NCBI RefSeq assembly: GCF_025567625.1
Contig: NZ_JAOQJC010000025.1
Location: 39,520-103,519 of the forward strand
DNA: 64,000 nucleotides
Reading direction: 5' to 3'
Source: Paenibacillus sp. J5C2022
GTDB lineage: Bacteria > Bacillota > Bacilli > Paenibacillales > Paenibacillaceae
Shown: one piece after another, positions 8,732 to 18,277 of the stretch
Layout: every line of letters begins with the position of its first letter
Numbering within the stretch: the stretch's first letter is position 1
The notes under the pieces: generated by a model
Told to the model about the DNA's origin: nothing
The model's input: only the letters and a program-made list of their open reading frames with translations
Databases searched by the model: none
Program-made: the position numbers and the translations under genes

Positions 8732-10793
8732 GCTCCAAAACCTCCCGTCCGAAACTCCAGAAGAAGTCGATTCCCTGATAAACCAATCCCACTCCAACAA
8801 AACCAAATAGCAGAATACATATTGCTGCAAACAAGGATACTGCAGTCACTCCCAACGCTTCCTTTAAGTTGTAATTTTGCGCCGTCTGAAGACCGATAAA
8901 GAAAAGCAAGCCCATCCAACCGTAAATAGCATAGTTGGCCGCTTGATAAATGATATCTTCTTGCAGCGTCAAAGCATTCGATAGAATCTGAACCGGCAAG
9001 TGAAATAATACAAGCGGCACCATGGCATAGGAATGAATAATAAACAAACGTTTGAACGGGGCTTCTCCTTTCATAATCGAACCGATCAAATAGCTGGCAA
9101 TCAACCAGACAAACCATAGTAAAAAGAATTGAAGCGCTTCAATTTTAAAATCCAACGTTTGAAAGTCCTCTTTCGCAAACGGATAACTCACAACGGCTTT
9201 CCCGGCCATATAACAGCCAAAGCTCCCCACGAGCAATACGATCGCTGTCCATGGTTTCGTTTCATGCTGTTCGGATAGCTCGCTCATTGTTTTTACAGGA
9301 TGTTTTAGTACTTTGATAATCGAGCGCCAATGATTTGAATCCTCCCGATTGCTGATGTTTTTTTTCCTGCCCGAATAATTGAAGTACTTTCTTGCTTTGA
9401 TAGCGATAAAATAACAAAACCAAAGAGAGACAATGACCGTCATGATCCAGCCGAAATTTTCGATGAGCCAGCTCATTCTTAGCTCCCAGAAAGCTTGAGA
9501 ATAGCCCTCACGATCCTTCGAAAATTCGAAGTAGTCCAATGCAGCGGCAAAGCGTCCATATTGATATTCGGCTTTCGCAATACCTTGATGGGCTCTGTCC
9601 AGCAGTCCGTTCATTGCTCGCACTTCTTCCCAGAGTTCACGACCGGCTTCATACTGTCCTCGTTGATACAGGTCCAATGCACGATGCAACGTCTCGCCAT
9701 ATTCCGTCTGCTTGAATACTTGAATGAGATTCAATTCCCCATCTGCAACGAACATATCGCCATTCGAATTCGTTACGACACTGGTGGGCCGCTTGAAACT
9801 TCCAAGCCGCTCCTCACTGGAATGAATGGACCCAAAAAGCAATAATAAATGTCCAGAACTATCATACTGATAGATTTCTCCATTCGTAGCTTCAATGGCT
9901 GATATAAAACCTTCCTTGCTGACATCGACGTCAATAAATGAAAATTTCTCATTCGGTCCTATCCAAGGTGCAAAATTATTGTTTCGGAACAAATCTATCC
10001 CGGCAAAGTTCAGCCGCCTTAACTGTCCAGCCTTCATTCCCTGATTGACTGTGTAAATAAAACCTTTTTCGTCCACAGTCGCATTAGTGATAGCTCCCGG
10101 CAATCGAGCTTGTTCTTGCTTTAATTGTTCTTCCGTATAAAACTTCTGTTTGAAATTTTCAAGCCACGTTCTGGAAACTTTATTGGCTCCAAAAAAACCA
10201 ACAAACTGCCCTTCTTGATCCAATTGAAGCAATCCCTGATAACCGCCTTTGGTCGCAATGTACAAATAGCCTCTGTGATCCAATACAAGCTTTGACGGAA
10301 TAAATGCAAATGTCGTCGGGATAAGATCCGATTGAGGCGAACGAAATTCAGTTGCAAACTGCCCTTGTGAATCAAACTTTACAATTCTTCGGCTCCCTGT
10401 GTCGGCTACATATATGTCCCCTTCCTCGGTTACGAATACGCCTTCCGGTCGGCGCAATTGTGATTTGGAGTCTTGATTATGTTCGGAAGGAATGACACGT
10501 TGAACGGACCCGTCCTTACTTAAATGAACAATACGATCATTTCCGGTATCCGCCACATATAATTCATCATCAGTTGTCATAAAAAGCCCTTCCGGCGAGT
10601 TAAACCCCTGGTAAGTCGTAACAGGTACATAAGCGTGCGGCATTCTCATCCACTTGCCGTCAGAATTAGCCGTATAGGTTCGGTATGGGAGTTCTGCTGC
10701 GGCTTTCGAGCTTGGTAACAGCAAGAAGACAAGTGCCGCTATACCAAGGATTTGAGCCCATCTGCGTACTGCTTTATAGGTTTGGCTCTTCAC
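8724..10793 (-). CDS. NHL-repeat, TPR-like and YIP1-like membrane protein
   Basis: Protein of 689 residues starting at a GTG with an excellent ribosome site (GGGAGGGGGAGAG). A signal peptide (to about residue 33) is followed by an NHL-type beta-propeller on the outside (repeats such as PEGLFMTTDDELYVADTGNDRIVHL and PEGVFVTEEGDIYVADTGSRRIV). A short helical TPR-like stretch follows (residues ~365-430), then a transmembrane helix, a cytoplasmic linker and a C-terminal multi-helix YIP1-type domain. The fusion puts an extracellular sensor or binding propeller on a membrane domain of unknown role. It overlaps the DUF5696 start, so the two are probably made together. Function unknown. Confidence 0.78.
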   Translation of the reverse strand: MKSQTYKAVRRWAQILGIAALVFLLLPSSKAAAELPYRTYTANSDGKWMRMPHAYVPVTTYQGFNSPEGLFMTTDDELYVADTGNDRIVHLSKDGSVQRVIPSEHNQDSKSQLRRPEGVFVTEEGDIYVADTGSRRIVKFDSQGQFATEFRSPQSDLIPTTFAFIPSKLVLDHRGYLYIATKGGYQGLLQLDQEGQFVGFFGANKVSRTWLENFKQKFYTEEQLKQEQARLPGAITNATVDEKGFIYTVNQGMKAGQLRRLNFAGIDLFRNNNFAPWIGPNEKFSFIDVDVSKEGFISAIEATNGEIYQYDSSGHLLLLFGSIHSSEERLGSFKRPTSVVTNSNGDMFVADGELNLIQVFKQTEYGETLHRALDLYQRGQYEAGRELWEEVRAMNGLLDRAHQGIAKAEYQYGRFAAALDYFEFSKDREGYSQAFWELRMSWLIENFGWIMTVIVSLWFCYFIAIKARKYFNYSGRKKNISNREDSNHWRSIIKVLKHPVKTMSELSEQHETKPWTAIVLLVGSFGCYMAGKAVVSYPFAKEDFQTLDFKIEALQFFLLWFVWLIASYLIGSIMKGEAPFKRLFIIHSYAMVPLVLFHLPVQILSNALTLQEDIIYQAANYAIYGWMGLLFFIGLQTAQNYNLKEALGVTAVSLFAAICILLFGFVGVGLVYQGIDFFWSFGREVLERV

Positions 10794-10807
10794 ATCTCTC
10801 CCCCTCC

Positions 10808-11692
10808 CTATTTGATGCCCGAATGCGCCATTGTCGCTAATATTTTTCTTTGAAACAATAAAAAGATGATTAAATTGGGCATAAAGATCATTAAACCCGC
10901 AACTGCAGCCATCCCTTGTCCCACTATGTTATTGGCAACCCCATTTGTTAAAGTCATCGCATAGTAGGGTAGCGTTTTCATCGATTCTGTCTGCGTGTAC
11001 AGGGCTGATGTTTCGGTTTGAGACCAGGTGCTTTGGAAGGCCAGTATGCCCACAGTCGCAATAGCCGGCAGGCAAACCGGAACAATAATTCGAAGTATAA
11101 TGACCCAGTCCTTGGCTCCGTCTATCTTGGCGGCTTCCAGCAGCTCATTGGGAACCTGATCAATAAATTGCTTTAAAAGAAACACGCCTACAGGGGCGGC
11201 AATCAATGGCAATATATGAACGAAATAAGTATTCATAATGCCTAGTTTGGCAATGACCATATAACGCGGTATGCCAACCGTCTCCGGCGCAAACATTAAA
11301 GATGTAATAATAAAAGAGAAAAACAACTGCTTTCCCGGAAAGTGTTGCTTGGAAAACGCATACGCGGCGGCTACGCTAAAAACAATAATGCCCAGAACGG
11401 CAAACCCCGTAGATACCAGACTATTGAAAAAGTATCTTGAAAACGGGACAATTAGCGTTTGTGTGCGTAAAAACAGCTGCTTGAAATGAAAAAAAGTCGG
11501 GTTTTCAACAAAAAAACGCGGCGGATATAAAAACAGCTCGTTAATAGGCTTGAACGCATGATTCATAATAAATACGATAGGCAGCAGCATAAATAGTGAT
11601 AACACAACCAGAAAGATCATATTGCATATTTGAAATATATCCCATCGTTTAAAAGCTAGCCGTTTTATCTTTAGAAGCATAGGATTGGTCAC
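10808..11692 (-). CDS. Sugar ABC transporter permease, MalG type (second set)
   Basis: CUT1 permease of 294 residues from a GTG at 11692, which has GAAGGAG upstream; the frame is open further but lacks a better start. EAA loop LEAAKIDGAKDWVIILRIIV. The C-terminal stretch FQRKILATMAHSGIK is typical. It lies 7 nt after its MalF-type partner. It belongs to the permease pair nearest the giant binding protein and so may be the pair that protein feeds. Confidence 0.9.
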   Translation of the reverse strand: MTNPMLLKIKRLAFKRWDIFQICNMIFLVVLSLFMLLPIVFIMNHAFKPINELFLYPPRFFVENPTFFHFKQLFLRTQTLIVPFSRYFFNSLVSTGFAVLGIIVFSVAAAYAFSKQHFPGKQLFFSFIITSLMFAPETVGIPRYMVIAKLGIMNTYFVHILPLIAAPVGVFLLKQFIDQVPNELLEAAKIDGAKDWVIILRIIVPVCLPAIATVGILAFQSTWSQTETSALYTQTESMKTLPYYAMTLTNGVANNIVGQGMAAVAGLMIFMPNLIIFLLFQRKILATMAHSGIK

Positions 11693-11699
11693 CTTATTC

Positions 11700-12605
11700 T
11701 CACTCCTTCGAACCAAATATGGCGAAGGATAGCTTTGTAGTTGCAAATACTATAATCAGAAGTATGACTGACAGCGCACTTGCATAGCCTAACTCGAACC
11801 GGGTAAAAGCAAAGTCATCAATATGATTGATCATCAAATGACCGGAATACTGCGGCGTTATCGTCCCCGAAGCCAGAAGAGTCCCAATCTGTCCCGCCTT
11901 CAGAGTGCCGACAACAGCCATAATGGCGCCGAACAACATCTGTGGCTTGATTGCCGGAATTGTGATATAAATAATTTCCTGCAATCGATTGGATATACCA
12001 TCAATAGAGCCCGCTTCATATAATTCACGGTTGACCGTATCCAGCCCCGCAAGCATGGCCAGAAAGCCTACTCCCATACTTGACCATAATGAAACGATAA
12101 TCATAATATTCATGAAATGCTTCGGGTTCTGAAGCCATAAAACAGGCTCATCCAACAGTCCGACCGATAAAAGGAAATGATTCAAGTATCCGATTCTGTC
12201 TCCGCTAAATAAGACAAGCCATACAACCGTTAGGGCTACTCCTGCCGATAAGGAAGGGATATAAATAGCCAGTGTAAAGTAATCCCTCACTTTTTTAGAC
12301 ACTTGATGAATCAGCCAAGCGAGTAAAAATGATAATAAATAACCGATAGGTCCTACAATAATGGCAAATTTAAACGTATTGGGGATTGCATGCTGCAAAA
12401 ATATTCGATCTTGTGTGAAGATAGCCAGAAAATTGTCCCATCCAATAAACTTGGGAGGCGATATGGCATTAAATGAAAAGAACGAATACCCAATGGCAAT
12501 AACAATGGGAACCACTATAAATAAAGTAAAAACAATCATGAATGGAGCAATTAAAAGGTACGATCCTCTGGCGTTCCATATATTTTGAAGCAGCAGTTTC
12601 CTCAT
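11700..12605 (-). CDS. Sugar ABC transporter permease, MalF type (second set)
   Basis: CUT1 permease of 301 residues with six predicted transmembrane helices and a slightly divergent EAA loop (YEAGSIDGISNRLQEIIYITIPA). The start overlaps the end of the giant binding-protein gene by 4 nt. It pairs with the MalG-type gene that follows. Confidence 0.9.
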   Translation of the reverse strand: MRKLLLQNIWNARGSYLLIAPFMIVFTLFIVVPIVIAIGYSFFSFNAISPPKFIGWDNFLAIFTQDRIFLQHAIPNTFKFAIIVGPIGYLLSFLLAWLIHQVSKKVRDYFTLAIYIPSLSAGVALTVVWLVLFSGDRIGYLNHFLLSVGLLDEPVLWLQNPKHFMNIMIIVSLWSSMGVGFLAMLAGLDTVNRELYEAGSIDGISNRLQEIIYITIPAIKPQMLFGAIMAVVGTLKAGQIGTLLASGTITPQYSGHLMINHIDDFAFTRFELGYASALSVILLIIVFATTKLSFAIFGSKE

Positions 12606-15538
12606 TCCTCATCCCTCCATGCCGGTTTTTGCAGCGAAGGAATGGATAGCGGGTGGATCATTTCCCCGTTGTTGCCGCGCAAACTGAACTCATGCTGCTT
12701 TCGAGTCATTTCTCGATTAATTTCTGTATACGCTTGTTCCAATGCCTCTCTGGCGTTCACATTCTGAGTGATGACCTTATTCCATGCAAAGTCCATTTGC
12801 CTGGCTGTAAAATAACCGCCCGGAACTTGAGGCGCTTCTCTGAACCATGCCAGTTGATCCAGCACGACCTCCAAATGATCAGACGACCAGGATAGATTGG
12901 GCAATGCATCCTGATTGGCGGTATTCCATAATGCTTCCGGTCCAAGACTTGCCTCAAGCTCATTGCCAAATCGCTCTTGAACATCAGCGGACACCCACCA
13001 CTTAAGAAATCTCCATGCATCCTCTTTCCTTTGCGTTTTGTTATAGATGACTCCCGCTTGCATCGCTCCGCCCGACCATCTTTGTATTTCTCCATGCTCA
13101 TCGGCAACTCCGGGAATTAATTTAATTTCCCACTTTTTGGCCAGTTCAGGAGCCGCGTATAAAACCTGCAGATACGTATTAAAATCAACAATGCCAATAG
13201 GCAGCGTTCCCAGCCTGAAATGACTATAGAAGCTTGGCACTTCCTTCGGCAATTGATACAACGTGAACATCTCTACCCATTGCTCAAAGCCTCTAAGCGC
13301 CTCTTCACTATTCAATACCGACTCCATCCCGTTATCCCCATACAGCTCCCCGCCATTCTGATAAATAAACATCTGGTAATCTTTCGGGGGGACAAACATG
13401 TCATAGCCATTTTGCTGCAAGGTTGGCAACAGACTTTTTAAATCCGACCATGTTTCTGGCGCGCTTATACCAAGCTGATGAAAGATATCTGTTCGATACA
13501 TCATGATTTGAAATCCCTGAACTTCAGGCAGAGCATATTCCTTGCCATCGTAGTGGAATACTCTCAGTGCATTAGGCAGAAACTGTGCGGCAACCTCTTC
13601 GTAATCAGAAAATTGGGACAAATCCTCTAATGCTCCTCTGATTGCAAAATCCACCGGCATCGCTTGATCAACTCCCAGCGCAACATCAGGGAAAGAATCC
13701 GACAGATTCCCCAAAATAAACAACTGCGGATCGGGGACGATATTGACATTGACCGGGATACCTGTATCCCGTGTGAAGCTTTCATCCGCCATTTGTTGAA
13801 TAAGGTTCACATAGTCGCGACCACGATTGACCCAGACATGAAGAGCATTTGGATCTTTTCTCCGAAAATCGTAATCAATTGTGAATGTTTGGTAGAAACT
13901 CTTTGCGAAACTTCCTATACTTCCCCAAAAATCAGGTTTTGATTTCGGCAATACCGCTTCGGGTTCGGCCACCCATATATAATCCAGCATTAATGGCTGA
14001 TCCAACAATCGAAATGCCCAATTCGATAGATTGTTTTGAACGGATCGAAAAATAGGAAGACTGGATGCAATTTTACGCGGCTTGCCAAGAAGGCGTTCAA
14101 TATCATCCGCACCTGATAAAAAAGCATTCTCCGTATCCGATTTTCCACTCGTAACGGTTGCCATATAGGAGGCCAACTCTCTCAGTTGTTCAGAGATATC
14201 GGTCATTCTATCCGTTAAATCCGGAATATACTTCTCCAATTGCCAATCACGATTCGTATCTAAATTGCCCGCTTCATATCCGAAATTGCCAGTAACTCGA
14301 CGAATTTGTTGTTCCAAATCGCCAATTTTCTGCAGATTGGATACGATACCGCTGTATACAGGCACAATCGGACTTGCGTTTACCGTCATTCTAATAATAT
14401 GCTTGCCTTGATTAAGCGGGATCAGCAGCTCATTGTTTTCATGATCCGTTAAGCTTTTTGTGTCCCATTGCCATGAAGTATTATAGGGAAATGCAACCTC
14501 TTTCATTTCATCAAACAACAGCTTGCCGTCAACAGTAATTGTTCGATAAGAAAAGGAATTGTTTAAATAGGCCTGCAAATACTTAAAACCTAGTGTGTAG
14601 TATCCGTCCTTCGGAACTTCAACTTCCCACTCGATCCACTCTCCAGCTTTACGGAACATTTCACCGCCGATTACATTATAGATATTTCTTCCTTCTGTTT
14701 GCGGCGATACGAGCGGGGCATCAATGGACTGCAAGCTAATCGCCGTATTCGACTTACGATAAACTTGCTCAGCTTCAACAATTTGATACCAACCCGCTTC
14801 ATGCTTTGACTCAGCTGGCCTATCAGGCTTAGCTTCCTTATAAGAAACGGCGGTCTCAGGAGGGGCAATATATACTTGTTCAATTTTCACTGCTTCACGA
14901 ACATGGAGCAACCGTATCGTACGTTTGCCTTCCGTCAAGTAAAACCGCAACGGCTCTGAGGAGGCTTCATAGTCCGTAAGCCTTGCATCAATGGATTCAA
15001 GAACGGACACGGATTGCGGCCGTCGATCGTTACCATGGCTATCCTTCTCGAAAGGATATTGACTATGCTTGAATTGACGTTTTAAAGGCAATCTCTCTGC
15101 TTCCTCGAAAGGATAGCTGCCATCAATTTGCACGCCCCGTAATATATCGTTCATCTTTTGATCAACGGCAGCATACAGAAACCCTATATTGTAGAAACCC
15201 GATTTTTCAACCTCGAACTCCCATTCCATCCATCCATCCACTTCATTCCAGATAATGGATGTACCTCTCTCATTTTGCTCCGCCATATCGCCATGCGATA
15301 CAGCGCTAAACGCATTGCCATTCAGACGGATAATCGGTGTATCCGATGGAACATCAGTTGCTCCGGCGGCGTAAGCATTCGTTATTCTAGCGCGATAAGC
15401 GTTTTCTCTTCCCTCCAGTCTAACCATATCATTGTGGCTGAACTGTTTTTCCTCTTCTGTTTGCGCTGAAATGTAGAACGGCAGTCCGCACAAGAGCAGA
15501 CTCAGGGCAGCAACGATCAGCCTGCGGCCATTCAGCAT
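12602..15538 (-). CDS. Giant exported solute-binding protein with carbohydrate-binding-like domains
   Basis: Protein of 978 residues. A signal peptide (residues 1-25) without a lipobox is followed by two related beta-sandwich domains of the CBM6/CBM35-like type (WMEWEFEVEKSGFYNIGFLY near 105; WIEWEVEVPKDGYYTLGFKY near 305). A helical linker (residues ~410-500) leads to a C-terminal solute-binding domain of the SBP1 family (VNVNIVPDPQLFILGNLSDSFPDVALGVDQ; WRFLKWWVSADVQERFGNELEASLG). Typical sugar-binding proteins are about 420-560 residues, so this is a fusion that could hold a polymer and the transport ligand at once. The start overlaps the ATPase stop by 7 nt. Without a lipid anchor, retention could come from an uncleaved signal or glycan binding. 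Confidence 0.85.
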   Translation of the reverse strand: MLNGRRLIVAALSLLLCGLPFYISAQTEEEKQFSHNDMVRLEGRENAYRARITNAYAAGATDVPSDTPIIRLNGNAFSAVSHGDMAEQNERGTSIIWNEVDGWMEWEFEVEKSGFYNIGFLYAAVDQKMNDILRGVQIDGSYPFEEAERLPLKRQFKHSQYPFEKDSHGNDRRPQSVSVLESIDARLTDYEASSEPLRFYLTEGKRTIRLLHVREAVKIEQVYIAPPETAVSYKEAKPDRPAESKHEAGWYQIVEAEQVYRKSNTAISLQSIDAPLVSPQTEGRNIYNVIGGEMFRKAGEWIEWEVEVPKDGYYTLGFKYLQAYLNNSFSYRTITVDGKLLFDEMKEVAFPYNTSWQWDTKSLTDHENNELLIPLNQGKHIIRMTVNASPIVPVYSGIVSNLQKIGDLEQQIRRVTGNFGYEAGNLDTNRDWQLEKYIPDLTDRMTDISEQLRELASYMATVTSGKSDTENAFLSGADDIERLLGKPRKIASSLPIFRSVQNNLSNWAFRLLDQPLMLDYIWVAEPEAVLPKSKPDFWGSIGSFAKSFYQTFTIDYDFRRKDPNALHVWVNRGRDYVNLIQQMADESFTRDTGIPVNVNIVPDPQLFILGNLSDSFPDVALGVDQAMPVDFAIRGALEDLSQFSDYEEVAAQFLPNALRVFHYDGKEYALPEVQGFQIMMYRTDIFHQLGISAPETWSDLKSLLPTLQQNGYDMFVPPKDYQMFIYQNGGELYGDNGMESVLNSEEALRGFEQWVEMFTLYQLPKEVPSFYSHFRLGTLPIGIVDFNTYLQVLYAAPELAKKWEIKLIPGVADEHGEIQRWSGGAMQAGVIYNKTQRKEDAWRFLKWWVSADVQERFGNELEASLGPEALWNTANQDALPNLSWSSDHLEVVLDQLAWFREAPQVPGGYFTARQMDFAWNKVITQNVNAREALEQAYTEINREMTRKQHEFSLRGNNGEMIHPLSIPSLQKPAWRDEE

Positions 15539-16650
15539 AACAACTCCTCCGTCCCGCTATCGAAGAATAGCAAGCTTTCCCCTTCGAGCCCAACGTGGAC
15601 TTCCTGACCTTCTTCAAATCGTATTCGGGGGCTGACTCTGGCTACAAGCCGATGTTCTTTATTATGCAAATACAAGTAGGTATCTGAACCGAGCAATTCT
15701 TTCATCTCAACTGTGCTCTTGTATTGCATGCCAATAAATTCGTCTTCGGCGAACGCACTTGCTTTGCATACAATATCCTCGGCACGAACTCCCAGCACAA
15801 CCTGTTTGTTCATGTATCCTTTGTCCAAGAGGATGCCAGCTTTTTCGGCCGGAATATGAAGACCGTATCTGCGAGTATCGAATATGACTTTTGCTTCGTC
15901 CCCTTTAATTCTGCCATGCACGAAATTGATGGGAGGCGAGCCTATAAAGCTGGCCACAAACATATTTGCAGGCCGATTATAAATATTTTCCGGTGTGTCC
16001 GCCTGCAGGATCTTGCCGCTGCGCATCACTACAATTTTCGTTCCCATCGTCATCGCTTCAATCTGGTCATGAGTCACATATATAAATGTTCTGCCTAATT
16101 TCCGATACAGCTTGCCTATTTCTTCACGCATTTGCACGCGAAGCTTCGCATCCAGATTGGAAAGCGGCTCGTCCATCAGAAACACTTCGGGCTCTCGAAC
16201 AATTGCTCTGCCAAGCGCAACTCTTTGCCGTTGTCCGCCTGATAGTTGCCGCGGCTGCTTGGACAGAAAAGGCTCAATATCCAATATGCGCGCCGCACGT
16301 ACTACTCGTTCCTGAATTTCAGCTTTGGGCAGCTTGCGAAGACGCAAACCGAAAGCTATATTTTCAAATACACTCATATGCGGGTAAAGAGCATAATTTT
16401 GAAACACCATTGCAATGTTGCGATCCTTGGAAGAAACATCATTCACTCTCTTGCCGTCTATTAAAATATCTCCTTCTGTGGCATCCTCCAGCCCGGCAAG
16501 CATACGCAGCAGTGTCGACTTGCCACATCCGGAAGGACCAACAAGCACAAGAAATTGTCCGCTCTCCGCTTCCAAATTAAAATTCTCAATGGTATCCTGC
16601 CGTTCACCGGCATATCGTTTTTTCACATTTGAAAACGTTACTCTGGCCAC
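15532..16650 (-). CDS. Sugar ABC transporter ATPase, UgpC/MsmX type
   Basis: Energy-coupling subunit of CUT1 sugar importers, 372 residues. Walker A GPSGCGKST (residues 38-46), Q-loop in VFQNYALYP, signature LSGGQRQR, Walker B VFLMDEP, His switch YVTHDQ. The C-terminal TOBE-type regulatory domain is present (VLGVRAEDI). CUT1 clusters of Gram-positives often lack an ATPase and rely on a shared MsmX, so having a dedicated one here is notable; it must serve both permease pairs or be shared across the genome. Confidence 0.95.
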   Translation of the reverse strand: MARVTFSNVKKRYAGERQDTIENFNLEAESGQFLVLVGPSGCGKSTLLRMLAGLEDATEGDILIDGKRVNDVSSKDRNIAMVFQNYALYPHMSVFENIAFGLRLRKLPKAEIQERVVRAARILDIEPFLSKQPRQLSGGQRQRVALGRAIVREPEVFLMDEPLSNLDAKLRVQMREEIGKLYRKLGRTFIYVTHDQIEAMTMGTKIVVMRSGKILQADTPENIYNRPANMFVASFIGSPPINFVHGRIKGDEAKVIFDTRRYGLHIPAEKAGILLDKGYMNKQVVLGVRAEDIVCKASAFAEDEFIGMQYKSTVEMKELLGSDTYLYLHNKEHRLVARVSPRIRFEEGQEVHVGLEGESLLFFDSGTEELLC

Positions 16651-16682
16651 TCCCGCACCTCCGTATGATTTAAAAAGTTGAA

Positions 16683-16717
16683 AACAATCTAAGCTGCTTG
16701 CGCAGCCTAGATCGTTT
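16683..16717 (-). terminator. Intra-operon terminator/attenuator after the binding-protein gene
   Basis: On the minus strand an imperfect stem (AACGATCTAGGCTGC with GCAGCTTAGATTGTT) is followed by TTTTC and a nearby TTTTT. It sits between the first binding-protein gene and the ATPase gene. Partial termination here would give more binding protein than membrane subunits, a common arrangement. Confidence 0.6.
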
Positions 16718-16731
16718 AAGATTTGTGCATA

Positions 16732-18138
16732 TTATTGGAGTGAATCCAGCTTTTCTTTCAGCTTTCTATTAAACTCCTCGATCCGGGGCGGATAATAATC
16801 ATATGCACTCTTCTCTTGCTGATAGACCTCAGTCCTCATATCAAGCGTGATCTTGTCGAATTCAGCTCCTTCGTACATCTCAAGCACAGGATCGAACTGT
16901 ACGATTTCTGCTGATAAATTAAGAGCTTCTTTGTTTAACCCTTCATACACGGCAACATTGTTGAAATACTCAACAATCTCGGGATCGTCTGAATTGGGGA
17001 AAGTCCCTCCGATATCCATCAGAATCTTTTGGCCTTCCTTGGTGGCGGCCCAGAACTTCAAAAATTCCCAAACCATTTCCTTATGCTTTGTGGCCTTTGC
17101 CATAAACATGCCGCTATTCCAACCGAAAGTAACTTGCTTGGCTGTTCCTCTAGGCAATGGAGCAACATCCCATTCAAATGGCAATGTCTTAAACCCTGGT
17201 ATTACAGGAGATATCGTATAGGTGAACAGCGCCTGTCCGTTTTGCCACAGCGTTTCCGGCTGTACTCCTGCCGCCTCGCTTCTCGCATAATTCAACAGCA
17301 CATTGTCTTTAATCATCAGATCCTGAAAAAATTGCAAATCATCCAACACTTCAGGAACGGACCCATCCGCCAGATTTTTAGTTAAATCTTCATTAAATCC
17401 CCACAGACGCGGTGCCGATCCATTGGCCACAGGCATAACATTGGAAGCCTGCATAAACCAAAGTGAATTGTTAAGTCCCCAATGCTTGGCCTCAGGGTCT
17501 GTCGCCTTAATGGCCATTTCTCTGAAATCATCCCAAGTCCAATCATGCTTTGGCTCTTCCAGACCATATTGCTTCAACAGCTCTTTGTTGTAGAACATTA
17601 ACATGACATCATTGCCGCGTGACAATCCCCATTGCTTCCCGTCCATCTGAAAGGTTTCGTTTATACCGGGTTTGAATGGATACGCCTTAAATTCCTCATC
17701 TTTCTCTATATAAGGCGTTAAATCCTCAATAAGATTATGTTCAATGAGATCCGTCATCGCCGGATGCCAGAAAGCATCTATCGGATTGCCTGCGGCAATG
17801 GCTTCCGTAATGATCTGAATGCCTCCCTCTGCAGTGCCAGGATGGCCGATATACTCAAAGGTGACATTAGGATGAAGCTTTGTGAATGCCTCGCCAATTT
17901 TTTGGAAGTCAGTCACTTCCGGCAACCACCAGGCAAATCGAAGTGTAATCTTGTCATCAGATTCTACAGACGTTGTCACCTCTGGTTCTTTGCTAGGATT
18001 ATTGATTTTGTTATCGCTTTCATTATTGTTTGATTTTGGAGTGTTTTCTGAGTTAGAGCTGCATGCCGTTGCAACCACCAACATCACTACTAACAATGCC
18101 GCCATAAACAACTGAAACATTTCTTTGTTACGATTCAT
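16732..18138 (-). CDS. Extracellular sugar-binding lipoprotein (SBP family 1)
   Basis: Protein of 468 residues. The lipoprotein signal ends VVATACSSN; an Asn/Ser/Lys-rich linker follows, then an SBP1 domain (KITLRFAWWLPEVTDF; AFTKLHPNVTFEYIGH; WEFLKFWAATKEGQKIL). It is the first gene of the operon that runs to 2549 and captures a carbohydrate outside the membrane. It is probably the regular binding protein for one permease pair, the giant exported protein serving the other. The ligand is not evident. Confidence 0.92.
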   Translation of the reverse strand: MNRNKEMFQLFMAALLVVMLVVATACSSNSENTPKSNNNESDNKINNPSKEPEVTTSVESDDKITLRFAWWLPEVTDFQKIGEAFTKLHPNVTFEYIGHPGTAEGGIQIITEAIAAGNPIDAFWHPAMTDLIEHNLIEDLTPYIEKDEEFKAYPFKPGINETFQMDGKQWGLSRGNDVMLMFYNKELLKQYGLEEPKHDWTWDDFREMAIKATDPEAKHWGLNNSLWFMQASNVMPVANGSAPRLWGFNEDLTKNLADGSVPEVLDDLQFFQDLMIKDNVLLNYARSEAAGVQPETLWQNGQALFTYTISPVIPGFKTLPFEWDVAPLPRGTAKQVTFGWNSGMFMAKATKHKEMVWEFLKFWAATKEGQKILMDIGGTFPNSDDPEIVEYFNNVAVYEGLNKEALNLSAEIVQFDPVLEMYEGAEFDKITLDMRTEVYQQEKSAYDYYPPRIEEFNRKLKEKLDSLQ

Positions 18139-18186
18139 TTACCTTCCCCCCTAGTTTTTTAAGCATACTTGGCTTATAAAGAAATG

Positions 18187-18249
18187 GTATCCTAAAAAAC
18201 CAATTTATTCATCAATTAAAAGGACAGCATATCGGTCAAAAAGGACAGC
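18187..18249 (-). promoter_or_regulatory. Candidate promoter and 21-bp-spaced direct-repeat operator
   Basis: Two copies of GCTGTCCTTTT (minus strand; 18218-18228 and 18239-18249 on the plus strand) are repeated at exactly 21 bp, two helical turns. They end beside a -35-like TTGATG (18210-18215), with a weak -10 (GGATAC) 17 nt further. This layout is typical of an AraC-family activator touching polymerase at -35. The AraC gene at 3690-4598 in the same operon is the obvious candidate regulator. Confidence 0.5.
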
Positions 18250-18277
18250 TTTTTGAAAAAAAATTCACCCCTTCCCA

